A stretch of DNA of 33,839 bases from Spirochaetaceae bacterium (GTDB lineage Bacteria; Spirochaetota; Spirochaetia; Treponematales; Breznakiellaceae), in contig JAISMB010000014.1 in the NCBI GenBank assembly GCA_031276945.1, positions 1-33,839 of the forward strand, written 5' to 3'. The position numbers and the translations under genes are program-made. This document shows positions 15,992 to 23,111 of this stretch, one piece after another. Below the pieces are notes generated by a model. The model was not told the DNA's origin, did not search any database, and saw only the letters and a program-made list of their open reading frames with translations. The first letter of the stretch is position 1. Every line of letters begins with the position of its first letter.

Positions 15992-16030
15992 TTTGTTATC
16001 TTACTTTATTTCCTTACTTTTGACGACACC
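15248..16030 (-). mobile_element. IS5-family insertion sequence with terminal inverted repeats
   Basis: GGTGTCGTCAAAAG at 15248 is matched in inverted form by CTTTTGACGACACC ending at 16030, giving a 783-bp element. No convincing target-site duplication is seen: CCTAGGA lies on the left and CCCGAGG on the right. It sits just before the mature region of the ZinT-like gene. Related, more decayed copies are at 514-609, 14445-14564 and 21596-22204. Confidence 0.85.
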
Positions 16031-16521
16031 CCCGAGGGTGAGGGCGAAGGCTGATTGAGGAAGGGGTGCGGTCTTGAGCATAAGCAGTGTGTTTGAGAAA
16101 CAAGGGTGAGACAGCTTGACAAGCGTTCTGCAATGCCTCTATTCTTCTTAGGAAATCTGATAAATCGTGCATCACAAAACTGTAGAGGAGCGTGGATTGC
16201 TCAATGACAACAAGAGCCTACTATATTACCGTTGTTTTATGCGCCGCTTCACGAAATGCTTCACGAGGAGAGGGGCAGACGTAGCCCCCGCACTCCCCCT
16301 GTATTTCCTTTACTCTCTACTGTTTCTATGAACAGAAGATCAGTTTACTTTCCCTGCTTTCTTTATTCTTTTTTATAAAGAATTTGCTATGGCACTTATC
16401 AGAGGGTTGATCGAGGTCGGATCAAAGGGCTGAAAGCACAAAAAGTGAAAGGCAAACGCTGCATGAACCTTGAGGTCGAGTCTTGGCTTTAGGGAAAACA
16501 GAGAATGTGTAGAGGGCATAT
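16031..16521. other. Gap with no confident gene
   Basis: No intact gene is seen. Near the right end a frame ending at TAG 16490-16492 reads RGRIKGLKAQKVKGKRCMNL then EVESWL. This resembles the end of a small excisionase-type helix-turn-helix protein and may be a decayed remnant. A short direct repeat, GCTTCACGA, occurs near 16235-16255. Confidence 0.35.
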
Positions 16522-16857
16522 ATGAAATTTTTGCTATTTGTTGGGTTGATGTGCTATATCGTGGCAGTTGGTTATAATATTGTAACGATAAGTAATTTGG
16601 ATGAGAAAACTCTTGAAAAGAATGGTGTATCCATTACCGTGGAACTAGCTTCTCGTCTTGGAGTGGTTCAAACATTAGGAATACTAGGAGATATGTTACG
16701 TACCGATGATACGGCTTCTGTTCTGAAAGACGGCAGAGCTTTAAGAGAATTTACTTATGTCTTATTTGATTGGTATGCACCCATAAAATGGTCTCCGATT
16801 TTGAGTGTCAGCAAAGAAATAGGCTGGTTAGTGCTGCAAAATAAACTCAAGGAATAA
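16522..16857 (+). CDS. Small membrane-anchored protein of unknown function
   Basis: A 111-residue protein, not recognised. It has an N-terminal hydrophobic helix (KFLLFVGLMCYIVAVGYNIV) and a soluble remainder with a second weakly hydrophobic stretch near the end (ILSVSKEIGWLVLQ). ATG at 16522 is preceded by GAGGG about six bases upstream, an acceptable ribosome site. It lies between IS debris and the methyltransferase gene and could be co-transcribed with it; the 95-bp gap leaves this open. Confidence 0.6.
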   Translation: MKFLLFVGLMCYIVAVGYNIVTISNLDEKTLEKNGVSITVELASRLGVVQTLGILGDMLRTDDTASVLKDGRALREFTYVLFDWYAPIKWSPILSVSKEIGWLVLQNKLKE

Positions 16858-16952
16858 GACATAATCTTGGTCAAAAGAGTATCTGATAGCGGGCTTGAGA
16901 TAAGCTGAAGCAGAGTGCTGATAGATACAAAAACAACTAAAGGAGGTTGATC

Positions 16953-17576
16953 GTGGTTAATGCCATACTAAGACTTGTTCGGGAGATTGTTATTGCGTGG
17001 TTGATACGGATATTTACGGCACATGATCTTATTCGGTATCAAATGCTAGCATTGGTTGCTGGAGAAATTAAGGATAAAAAAATAAAAGGCTGTATAGCGG
17101 AATTAGGTGTTTACAAAGGAGATTTTGCCAAAAGAATCAACGAACACTTTCCCGATAAAACCTTATACCTTTTTGATACTTTCAACGGCTTTGATAAGCG
17201 CGATGTGGATATAGAAAGAAAGTTTGATAATACGGCAAAAGAAAACGATTTTACGAATAAAAGCATTGAATTAGTGCTCAGAAAGATGAAATACCCGGAT
17301 AATTGTATTATTAAAAAAGGCTGGTTTCCTGAAACTACGGAAAATATCAAAGATAGCTTTGCATTTGTCAGTATAGATGCTGATTTATTTGAACCGATAT
17401 ACCAAGGTCTTTTATATTTTTATGAACGGCTTGAGAAGGGCGGTTATATATTTGTCCATGATTACAACGGTAAATTATATGGAGCCAAAGAAGCGGTTAA
17501 AAGATTTTCTGAAGAATTTAATGTGCCGTATGTTCCCATAAGCGATTTATGTGGTACGGTTGTTTTTTCTAAATAA
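16953..17576 (+). CDS. TylF/MycF-type (macrocin O-methyltransferase family) SAM-dependent methyltransferase
   Basis: A 207-residue protein with the SAM-binding motif IAELGVYKGDFAKRI, YLFDTFNGF, and the metal/catalytic region FVSIDADLFEPIYQGLLYFY then GGYIFVHDYNG, all typical of TylF-family enzymes that methylate sugar hydroxyls. An N-terminal hydrophobic stretch (ILRLVREIVIAWLIRIF) suggests membrane contact. GTG at 16953 with AAGGAGG six bases upstream is chosen over TTG 16947. In this setting a role in surface polysaccharide or glycolipid decoration is inferred; no glycosyltransferase is adjacent. Its position near IS debris and a tRNA suggests accessory DNA. Confidence 0.82.
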   Translation: MVNAILRLVREIVIAWLIRIFTAHDLIRYQMLALVAGEIKDKKIKGCIAELGVYKGDFAKRINEHFPDKTLYLFDTFNGFDKRDVDIERKFDNTAKENDFTNKSIELVLRKMKYPDNCIIKKGWFPETTENIKDSFAFVSIDADLFEPIYQGLLYFYERLEKGGYIFVHDYNGKLYGAKEAVKRFSEEFNVPYVPISDLCGTVVFSK

Positions 17577-17692
17577 GGCAGTGTAGAAAAAGCGGCAGTG
17601 CCACCTCAAAGGTCCTGTTCAAGCTACTTCAACCGTAGCTCAACGTGCTTCACTTCCATGAAGCCTTCACCCCTCAATGATATTGCCATAAT

Positions 17693-17734
17693 AAGAAAAG
17701 GGATTTCGCAACTCATACGAAACCCCTTTTCTTT
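17693..17734 (-). terminator. Terminator downstream of tRNA-Phe
   Basis: On the minus strand AAAAGGGGTTTCG pairs with CGAAATCCCTTTT around a 9-base loop and ends in TTTTCTTATT. It lies directly after the tRNA-Phe 3' end. Confidence 0.75.
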
Positions 17735-17736
17735 AT

Positions 17737-17809
17737 TGCCGCCAAAGGGAATTGAACCCTTGACAAAAGGATTTTCAGTCCTTTGCTCTACCAACTGAGC
17801 TACAGCGGC
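17737..17809 (-). tRNA. tRNA-Phe (GAA)
   Basis: A 73-nt cloverleaf with acceptor GCCGCTG / TGGCGGC, discriminator A, D stem GCTC/GAGC, anticodon stem AAGGA/TCCTT with loop CTGAAAA (anticodon GAA), and T arm AAGGG-TTCAATT-CCCTT. CCA is not encoded. Confidence 0.95.
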
Positions 17810-17887
17810 AAACACACTATCTATTATTATGATCTTGCAAAAAATGTCAAGTAGGCACGGTAAAATTTTTAGGTATTGATTATCACT

Positions 17888-19231
17888 TTATCCCTCCTGT
17901 CTGGTAAGCGGGACAAATTTAGTAAACCGTGATTTGAATAAAATATCAATTGTTCCTACCGGTCCATTTCTTTGTTTTGCAAGAATGAGATGAGTCGTAC
18001 TGCCCTCTTTGTTTTCTTGATCCTCAATTTTTTGATCTGAATCCCGTTCTCTGTGCAGAAATATCACTACATCAGCGTCTTGTTCAATAGCGCCGGATTC
18101 ACGAATGCTTGACAAATTAGGACGATCTCTTTCGGCTTCTCTTGTCAGTTGCGATAAAGCGATAACCGGAATATTTAACTCACGCGCTAAGCTTTTTAAT
18201 GAACGGGAAATTTCAGCAATCTGTTCATGTCTTTGTAAGCGGGGATTTTCAGAGCTGATTAAAGTAAGATAGTCAATAAAAATAATTTCAACTTTCTGTT
18301 GTATCCGCAGCCGCCGTGCTAATGCTCTTAAATCCAGCAATTTCATATTCGGCTTATCAACGATATAGAGCGGTGCATCATAAATACTACTGGCAGCCTC
18401 GGTAATGCGGTCAAAATCGTCCGATTTAATAAAACCGGTGCGTATTGCGTTTGACTCAACACCAGACTCACTCGAAACAATACGCAACATCAGCGATAGG
18501 TCCGACATTTCAAGGGTAAAGAAGGCAACTGGAATATTCCCCTGTTGATTATGAATAGCCATATTAGCAGCCATAGAAAGGGCAAGCGCGGTCTTTCCCA
18601 TAGAAGGTCGCGCTCCGATTATGATGAGTTCCTGTTGCTGAAAGCCGCTGGTCAATCTATCTAAATCATCAAAACCGGAAGGCACACCAGTATATTCTTT
18701 TTTTGTATTATAAATCCGTTCAATAACATGAATCGTTTCTTGAATAACTTCCCGTGCGCTTTTGAAGTTAAAAGTTTGACGGCGGTCATTTAATTCAAAG
18801 ATTCGTTGCTGTGTCTCTTCCAGAATCATCCGGGCATCTTGTGACTCATCATAACATTGAGCAATGACGGTATGAGATACCCGTATAAGCGCACGTTTAA
18901 GGGAACAATCTTGCACTCTTTGTGCATAATATTCAATATTAGCACTTGAAGGCACTGCATCGGTTAAACTGGCAATATACGCCGGACCACCTACCTGATC
19001 AAGATTACCCCCCTGCCGTAATTGACCGGTAACAGTAAGAATATCTGCCTGTACACCATTATTAAACAAATTCAGAATAGCATCGTAGACTAAGGCATTT
19101 GCCTTTGAATAAAAATCCCCTGCCCGCAAGTATTGGATGGCAATACTAATTGCATCGCCATCCAAAAGCAAAGCTCCCAGTGTAGATTGCTCTGCCATAG
19201 CATCATGCGGTGGAATTTTATCTAAATTCAT
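17888..19231 (-). CDS. dnaB: Replicative DNA helicase DnaB
   Basis: Hexameric 5'-3' helicase at the replication fork. The 447-residue product has the N-terminal helical collar domain (MAEQSTLGALLLD onward) and a RecA-like ATPase with Walker A GARPSMGKT (Lys213), Walker B IIFIDYL and the DnaB4 motif ALSQLTREAERD. No intein is present. ATG 19231 directly abuts the rplI stop codon, and the order rpsF-ssb-rpsR-rplI-dnaB is the common one, which joins replication and ribosome genes in one transcript. Confidence 0.97.
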   Translation of the reverse strand: MNLDKIPPHDAMAEQSTLGALLLDGDAISIAIQYLRAGDFYSKANALVYDAILNLFNNGVQADILTVTGQLRQGGNLDQVGGPAYIASLTDAVPSSANIEYYAQRVQDCSLKRALIRVSHTVIAQCYDESQDARMILEETQQRIFELNDRRQTFNFKSAREVIQETIHVIERIYNTKKEYTGVPSGFDDLDRLTSGFQQQELIIIGARPSMGKTALALSMAANMAIHNQQGNIPVAFFTLEMSDLSLMLRIVSSESGVESNAIRTGFIKSDDFDRITEAASSIYDAPLYIVDKPNMKLLDLRALARRLRIQQKVEIIFIDYLTLISSENPRLQRHEQIAEISRSLKSLARELNIPVIALSQLTREAERDRPNLSSIRESGAIEQDADVVIFLHRERDSDQKIEDQENKEGSTTHLILAKQRNGPVGTIDILFKSRFTKFVPLTRQEG

Positions 19232-19813
19232 TTAGTCTGCTACCGGTGGTGTTTCAACTGGAGTATCCAACTTTATTGGTGCCGGTGTCTCTACCGGTTC
19301 TGAAACACCCCGCCGACGGCGAGCTGTTCTCACCGGTGCAGATTTACTCTCTGTTTTAATCGTCTGAGCTTGTACGGTAATCTCCATCTCTGCCGCAGCA
19401 CTTTCATATAATTTGATAGTTACTTTGTACTTACCAATGCTCTTAAAGCTGTTCCCTGGAAGCTCAACTCGTTTTCGTTCTATTGAGAAGCCTGCCTTTG
19501 CCAATTCATCTATTATCGTTTGCGCGGTAACCGCACCGTACAACTTACCATTAGCACCAGCTGGCATGATAATAACCAAATTCAAAGCCTCAAGTCTTTC
19601 TTTAATACTTAAAGCATTTTTTCGTTTTTCAGCTTTCCGTGCTTCAATTTCTTCACGGCGCTTCTCAAAAAGAAGCGCAAAAGTTTTGTTGTAGGGAAAG
19701 GCGATCTTTTGAGGAAAAAGATAATTGCGCGCATAACCCCGTGCTACTTCACGTACATCACCTTCTTCACCGAGGGGAAGATGATCTTTATTAAGAATAA
19801 TTTTAATACCCAT
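19232..19813 (-). CDS. rplI: Large ribosomal subunit protein bL9, C-terminally extended
   Basis: Binds 23S rRNA near the L1 stalk. The N-terminal domain (MGIKIILNKDHLPLGEEGDV, then ARGYARNYLFPQKIA) and linker helix are typical. The product is 193 residues against about 148 usual: the last 40 or so are an added tail with a basic patch (RTARRRRG) and Pro/Thr/Val-rich PVETPAPIKLDTPVETPP. ATG 19813 with GGAG eight bases upstream is chosen over GTG 19816. The tail is likely disordered and its role is unknown. Confidence 0.95.
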   Translation of the reverse strand: MGIKIILNKDHLPLGEEGDVREVARGYARNYLFPQKIAFPYNKTFALLFEKRREEIEARKAEKRKNALSIKERLEALNLVIIMPAGANGKLYGAVTAQTIIDELAKAGFSIERKRVELPGNSFKSIGKYKVTIKLYESAAAEMEITVQAQTIKTESKSAPVRTARRRRGVSEPVETPAPIKLDTPVETPPVAD

Positions 19814-19843
19814 CACACAAGCTCCATAACATAATAATAAGGC

Positions 19844-19945
19844 TCAAGACTATACACCTGCGCCTTGTTTCCGGAGTAGGAAACATATTGTTCCTATCAT
19901 CTGCTCCTAAAGGCAGGTGATAGTCCCCAAGACTAATACGGCGCT
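19844..19945 (-). other. Candidate structured RNA between rpsR and rplI
   Basis: The 216-bp gap inside an otherwise tight operon holds nested inverted repeats. GACTATACACCTGC (19848-19861) faces GCAGGTGATAGTC (19913-19925), complementary apart from one bulged base. Between them lie alternative pairings: GGAACA/TGTTTCC and GTTTCC/GGAAAC on the minus strand. CTATCACCTGC can also pair with the nearer GCAGATGATAG. CAAGACT recurs on both sides. This suits a folded leader or processing element for rplI-dnaB. No known class is recognised. Confidence 0.5.
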
Positions 19946-20029
19946 CTTCCCTCACTTCTCTAAAAAGAGGCGGTGATTGTTCAAAGCGCCTGTTTACAGG
20001 ACAATTTTTGTATTGTTAGTAGCAAGTTG

Positions 20030-20362
20030 CTAATCGGCTACAAAGGGAAGTAAGGCAATAATGCGCGCCCGTTTTATAGCAGCTGCAACGGCACGTTGAT
20101 GTTTAGCACAGGTACCGGTGATACGGCGTGGCAGTATCTTACCTCGTTCGGTAATAAAACGGCGCAAGATTTCAGTATCTTTGTAGTCAATTTTCTGTTT
20201 CTGAGTGCAAAATCTACAGACTCTCTTCTTAAAGAAGACTTTACCTTTTGTACCTCGACCGTTTTTATCATCATTATCACGACTATCATCCCTATCCTGA
20301 CGAGATACTCTTTCTCGTTCCCGCGGTTGCTCAAAATCCTTATCAAATTTATCGTCAGACAT
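20030..20362 (-). CDS. rpsR: Small ribosomal subunit protein bS18, N-terminally extended, zinc-type
   Basis: Binds S6 and 16S rRNA in the platform. The 110-residue product has the conserved core [18 protein letters not shown] ... [24 protein letters not shown] and retains cysteines of the zinc-binding (C+) form. About 40 extra N-terminal residues are highly charged ([20 protein letters not shown]), unlike the usual 75-residue protein. AGGAGG lies upstream of ATG 20362, and ssb ends 13 bp upstream. Confidence 0.95.
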   Translation of the reverse strand: MSDDKFDKDFEQPRERERVSRQDRDDSRDNDDKNGRGTKGKVFFKKRVCRFCTQKQKIDYKDTEILRRFITERGKILPRRITGTCAKHQRAVAAAIKRARIIALLPFVAD

Positions 20363-20375
20363 ACTTCCTCCTTAC

Positions 20376-20843
20376 TTAAAATGGAATATCATCGGCAAAA
20401 CTATCATTATTTGATTCCTGTGTAGTTCCCGAACTTTGGTAGCTGCTGCTCGTTCCATAACCGGCTGCATTCGTGTTATTGCGCTCATAGTTTGGTTGTC
20501 CACCGCTGCCGATACCGGGGTTAGTACCAAGAAGTTGTAAATTATTTGCTATAATTTCAACCTTTGAGCGATTTTGCCCATCCTGCTCCCAGCGATCCTG
20601 CCGTAATTCTCCATCAATACCAACTAATTTACCCTTGACCAGATACTGATTCAAAGCCTCGCCTTGTCTGCCCCACAAGACAATGTCGAAGAAATTTGCT
20701 TCATCGACCCATTGATCGCCATTTTTCCTGCGCCGGTTAACCGCAATAGAGAATTTGCAGACTGCCTGACCATTTGCAGTGTATTTGAGTTCTGCATCCC
20801 GAGTTAATCTGCCGATTAGAACAACATGATTTAGATCCACCAT
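20376..20843 (-). CDS. ssb: Single-stranded DNA-binding protein
   Basis: Tetrameric OB-fold protein coating single-stranded DNA. The 155-residue product has the OB domain (NHVVLIGRLTRDAELKYT ... RQGEALNQYLVKGKLVGIDG), a Gly/Asn/Ser-rich linker and the acidic protein-interaction tip DDIPF. ATG 20843 has GGAGG just upstream, and rpsF ends eight bases before. It sits between rpsF and rpsR as in most bacteria. Confidence 0.97.
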   Translation of the reverse strand: MVDLNHVVLIGRLTRDAELKYTANGQAVCKFSIAVNRRRKNGDQWVDEANFFDIVLWGRQGEALNQYLVKGKLVGIDGELRQDRWEQDGQNRSKVEIIANNLQLLGTNPGIGSGGQPNYERNNTNAAGYGTSSSYQSSGTTQESNNDSFADDIPF

Positions 20844-20851
20844 TTCCCCTC

Positions 20852-21133
20852 CTATTCTTCAATATTTACAAAGAGATATTTAAGAAGATTGACATTAAGC
20901 TTGAAAAGCTTATCGAGTACCGCTACTTCCCTCGGTTCTAGCCTGAGAGTAAAAAGAACGTATTTTCCCCGTGTTCTTTTTTTTACTTCATACGCGAGAT
21001 CCTTATCGCCAACTTCATTGGTTTTCTCAATTTCAGCACCATGGTTGCTCAAATCAGACAAAAGTTGTTCCCGGCCCGCTTTGTGAAGATCCTCTTCCAG
21101 AGGAAAAATAACCATCAACTCGTATCGACGCAT
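20852..21133 (-). CDS. rpsF: Small ribosomal subunit protein bS6
   Basis: Forms the S6:S18 heterodimer on the 30S platform. The 93-residue product starts MRRYELMVIFPLEED and carries KRTRGKYVLFTLRLEP; length is normal, with no glutamate tail. AAGGAG lies eight bases before ATG 21133. It is the first gene of the operon and follows a leader hairpin at 21158-21177. Confidence 0.96.
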   Translation of the reverse strand: MRRYELMVIFPLEEDLHKAGREQLLSDLSNHGAEIEKTNEVGDKDLAYEVKKRTRGKYVLFTLRLEPREVAVLDKLFKLNVNLLKYLFVNIEE

Positions 21134-21157
21134 GTATGCTCCTTATGGACTAATATG

Positions 21158-21177
21158 GTCCACCACTAAGGGTGGAC
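21158..21177 (-). promoter_or_regulatory. Leader hairpin of rpsF, candidate S6:S18 autoregulatory element
   Basis: GTCCACC and GGTGGAC form a perfect 7-bp stem with a 6-base loop, 24 bp upstream of the rpsF start. On the minus strand GGAC is followed by GTCC after seven bases, giving an alternative pairing close to the ribosome site. S6:S18-binding leaders are known before rpsF in many bacteria; the conserved CCG of that motif is not evident here. Confidence 0.45.
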
Positions 21178-21595
21178 AAAGAGTTTGAATTCTACCCTTT
21201 CTCTGTTCAAGAAAGGATATTCCTGTTTCTTTAAGGCAAACATCATTGTCTTGCACATGAATATTCACCTCTGTTCACAGGCTTTAAGTTTCGACTATCC
21301 GTGCCGTACCGTTTCTTTCAGGCGCTCTCAAGCCTCTCTTAAAGATTGATTTACGCCTACAGATAAAAGTATGCCGGTTAACTGTTCAATCGTCAAGAGG
21401 CACAGTCAAAGGCTGTTTCTGCGTTCAGTTTTGTTTTCCAAACGGTGTACGACATCTAAATCCTACAATCTATACATACCTAGGCTAGGCTGTTCTTATT
21501 TTCTTCATATTTATATCAAAGGAACAATGAATAATTCATTCATTGTTCTTCCAAACGCCTTGCAACGTTTTTGTGCACAAACACATTGCAAGGGA
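21178..21595. other. Intergenic DNA with strong palindromes
   Basis: No gene is seen. GAACAATGAAT / ATTCATTGTTC (21522-21548) is an 11-bp perfect inverted repeat. CCTTGCAA / TTGCAAGG (21558-21565, 21586-21593) encloses the 12-bp palindrome TTTGTGCACAAA (21570-21581). Both stop right at the left end of the decayed IS at 21596. The rpsF promoter must lie at the left of this stretch, but no convincing -35/-10 pair is seen. Confidence 0.6.
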
Positions 21596-22204
21596 GTGTC
21601 TTCAAGAGGTGAGCAAGATACATCTGACATAGAAAGCGGTGCGGAAGGAATCGGTGCGTTTAGCATACCGAATGGTAATACCTTATACAGCTCTTTGTCA
21701 TAGCTCCGTGCCACCTTCCGACTGCACTTGGACGAGATACTACTTCAACGTTTTCCGCACAGGTGGCATCCACTACCCGGTTCAAATCATACCCTCTTAT
21801 CGGTAAACCCGCGCCTAAGCACATCGTATAGGCGCGATCCGCTTGCTGTCTCGCCGAAAGGATGAAACGTACCGGCTTCCCGCTTTTACCTATAAGCAAG
21901 ATGGAGTTTCGTAGTCAGTTCTCTTTTGTACGCCCTATCCCTTGATCCCTTCTGACCGCTCCACAACCGTCTGCATGAACTTTGATATAAGTTGAAGCTA
22001 TCATGAGCCAATCAGTATCCACTTCCACGATACCGCGTTGATAAACCGCCGTTGTCCTGTACCACTCGACCCCATTGCCCAGCCCTTCTCGGCAGTAATT
22101 TTTTATCTTTTTTCATAGTCTATCACTTATATTGTGTCTGTGCAGTGCTTTTCCGCTTTCTTTCATCTCTTTAGCTTACTTTATTTCTTTCCTTTTAACG
22201 ACAC
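21596..22204 (-). mobile_element. Decayed IS5-family copy
   Basis: GTGTC at 21596 and GACAC ending at 22204 match the ends of the IS at 15248-16030, and fragments of the same transposase can be followed on the minus strand (GKPVRFILSARQQADRAYTM, AENVEV, YDKELYK). Stops, frameshifts and deletions break it; about 609 bp of 783 remain. In contrast to the fuller copy it retains sequence (SRPSAVGR) between EVV and the YDKELYK region. Confidence 0.8.
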
Positions 22205-22232
22205 TATCTAGGATTATATTAACTTGTAACTC

Positions 22233-22261
22233 TTGACGTTTCAGTTAAAATGTGCTATACT
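22233..22261 (+). promoter_or_regulatory. Sigma-70-type promoter of the zinc-ribbon / rpsT operon
   Basis: TTGACG (22233-22238), a 17-base spacer and TATACT (22256-22261) match the consensus closely. They lie 39 bases before the start codon, just beyond the decayed IS. Confidence 0.8.
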
Positions 22262-22300
22262 ATTTTATATTCTTTGGTATAAAAGAAAGGAGGAAATTAT

Positions 22301-22480
22301 ATGGCACAGGCAGGAAAAATCACAAAGAATGCCCGGACTGGTACTAATACACAAAAAAATTTTTGTTCTTGTGGTGGTGAAATTACCATGAAAACAATTA
22401 TGGTAGACAATAAAATCAAAAATATTGCTGAATGTGGAAAGTGTAAAAGGACAGAACGTCGTCCTTCAGATTTTAAGTAA
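22301..22480 (+). CDS. Small zinc-ribbon protein, 59 residues, unknown function
   Basis: A complete small gene with AAAGGAGG seven bases before ATG 22301 and a near-consensus promoter upstream. The protein starts MAQAGKITKNARTG and carries CSCGG (Cys22, Cys24) and CGKC, a likely four-cysteine zinc ribbon, ending with a basic tail KRTERRPSDFK. Lysine and arginine content and its place 12 bp before rpsT suggest RNA or ribosome binding; that is inference. It is not a member of any ribosomal protein family I can name (it is not L31, L33 or L36). Confidence 0.8.
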   Translation: MAQAGKITKNARTGTNTQKNFCSCGGEITMKTIMVDNKIKNIAECGKCKRTERRPSDFK

Positions 22481-22492
22481 AGGTGGTCCCCT

Positions 22493-22768
22493 TTGGCAGG
22501 TAACTATAGTTCAGCGCAAAAGCGCCATAGGCAGAGTGAAGAGCGTCGCCTCCATAACAAATCAGTAAAGAGTAGTGTACGGAGCAGTGTTAAGAAATTT
22601 GTAGCTTTAGCTCAAAAAAAAGAAGTAAATGAAGCTTCTGTTGCACTGAAGATAATGATCAAGAAAATTGATGCCGCTACCCAAAAGGGTATTATTAAAA
22701 ATAATACAGCAGCGCGTAAAAAATCAAGAATGCAACGGCTTTTTAATGCCATAGCGGTATCCCAGTAA
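22493..22768 (+). CDS. rpsT: Small ribosomal subunit protein bS20
   Basis: Binds the base of the 30S subunit. The 91-residue product has the typical SAQKRHRQSEERRLHNKSVK start and KKSRMQRLFNAI end, all helical and basic. The start is TTG at 22493, with AGGTGG upstream, which may limit translation; a non-AUG start for S20 is also known in E. coli, where it takes part in autoregulation. Confidence 0.95.
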   Translation: MAGNYSSAQKRHRQSEERRLHNKSVKSSVRSSVKKFVALAQKKEVNEASVALKIMIKKIDAATQKGIIKNNTAARKKSRMQRLFNAIAVSQ

Positions 22769-22772
22769 TGTA

Positions 22773-23111
22773 ATGAACGGTAAAAAAATTACTAAGGCAG
22801 ATCTCGTTGAGTTAGTTTCACTAAAAGCTGGTTTTGATCGACGGGATGTGAAGCCAGTTATTGATATTTTGCTTGAGGAAATAAAAAGGGTCATGGTTAA
22901 TTCTATGACTATTGAATTACGGGGTTTTGGGACTTTTGAAGTAAAAGTGAGAAAGGGTAAACAAAAAGCACGAAACCCAAAAACAGGAGAACCGGTGTCT
23001 GTTCCTGCACATAGGGTGGCGGTTTTTAGGCCGGGTAAAGAATTGAAACGGGATGTATGGGTATTAACTAAAAAATCTTCGATAGATACCATTTCTGGTA
23101 GCGATGTGTGA
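22773..23111 (+). CDS. HU/IHF-family DNA-binding protein
   Basis: Nucleoid protein that bends DNA as a dimer. The 112-residue product has the HU fold: KKITKADLVELVSLKAGFDR, GFGTFEVKVRKGKQKARNP with the beta-arm, then KTGEPVSVPAHRVAVFRPGK. It is about 20 residues longer than HU, with an extra tail (KKSSIDTISGSDV). ATG 22773 follows the rpsT stop by four bases, and the stop TGA overlaps the lnt GTG start, so translation is coupled. Confidence 0.92.
   Translation: MNGKKITKADLVELVSLKAGFDRRDVKPVIDILLEEIKRVMVNSMTIELRGFGTFEVKVRKGKQKARNPKTGEPVSVPAHRVAVFRPGKELKRDVWVLTKKSSIDTISGSDV

Noticed and set aside
14670-17576. A complete defence or toxin-antitoxin island
   Set aside because: Only a ZinT-like remnant, IS debris, one membrane protein and one methyltransferase of the sugar-modifying type are present; no nuclease, toxin or antitoxin motif is seen.
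17624-17815. 63-codon open frame over tRNA-Phe
   Set aside because: It is the tRNA gene read as protein, a common artefact.
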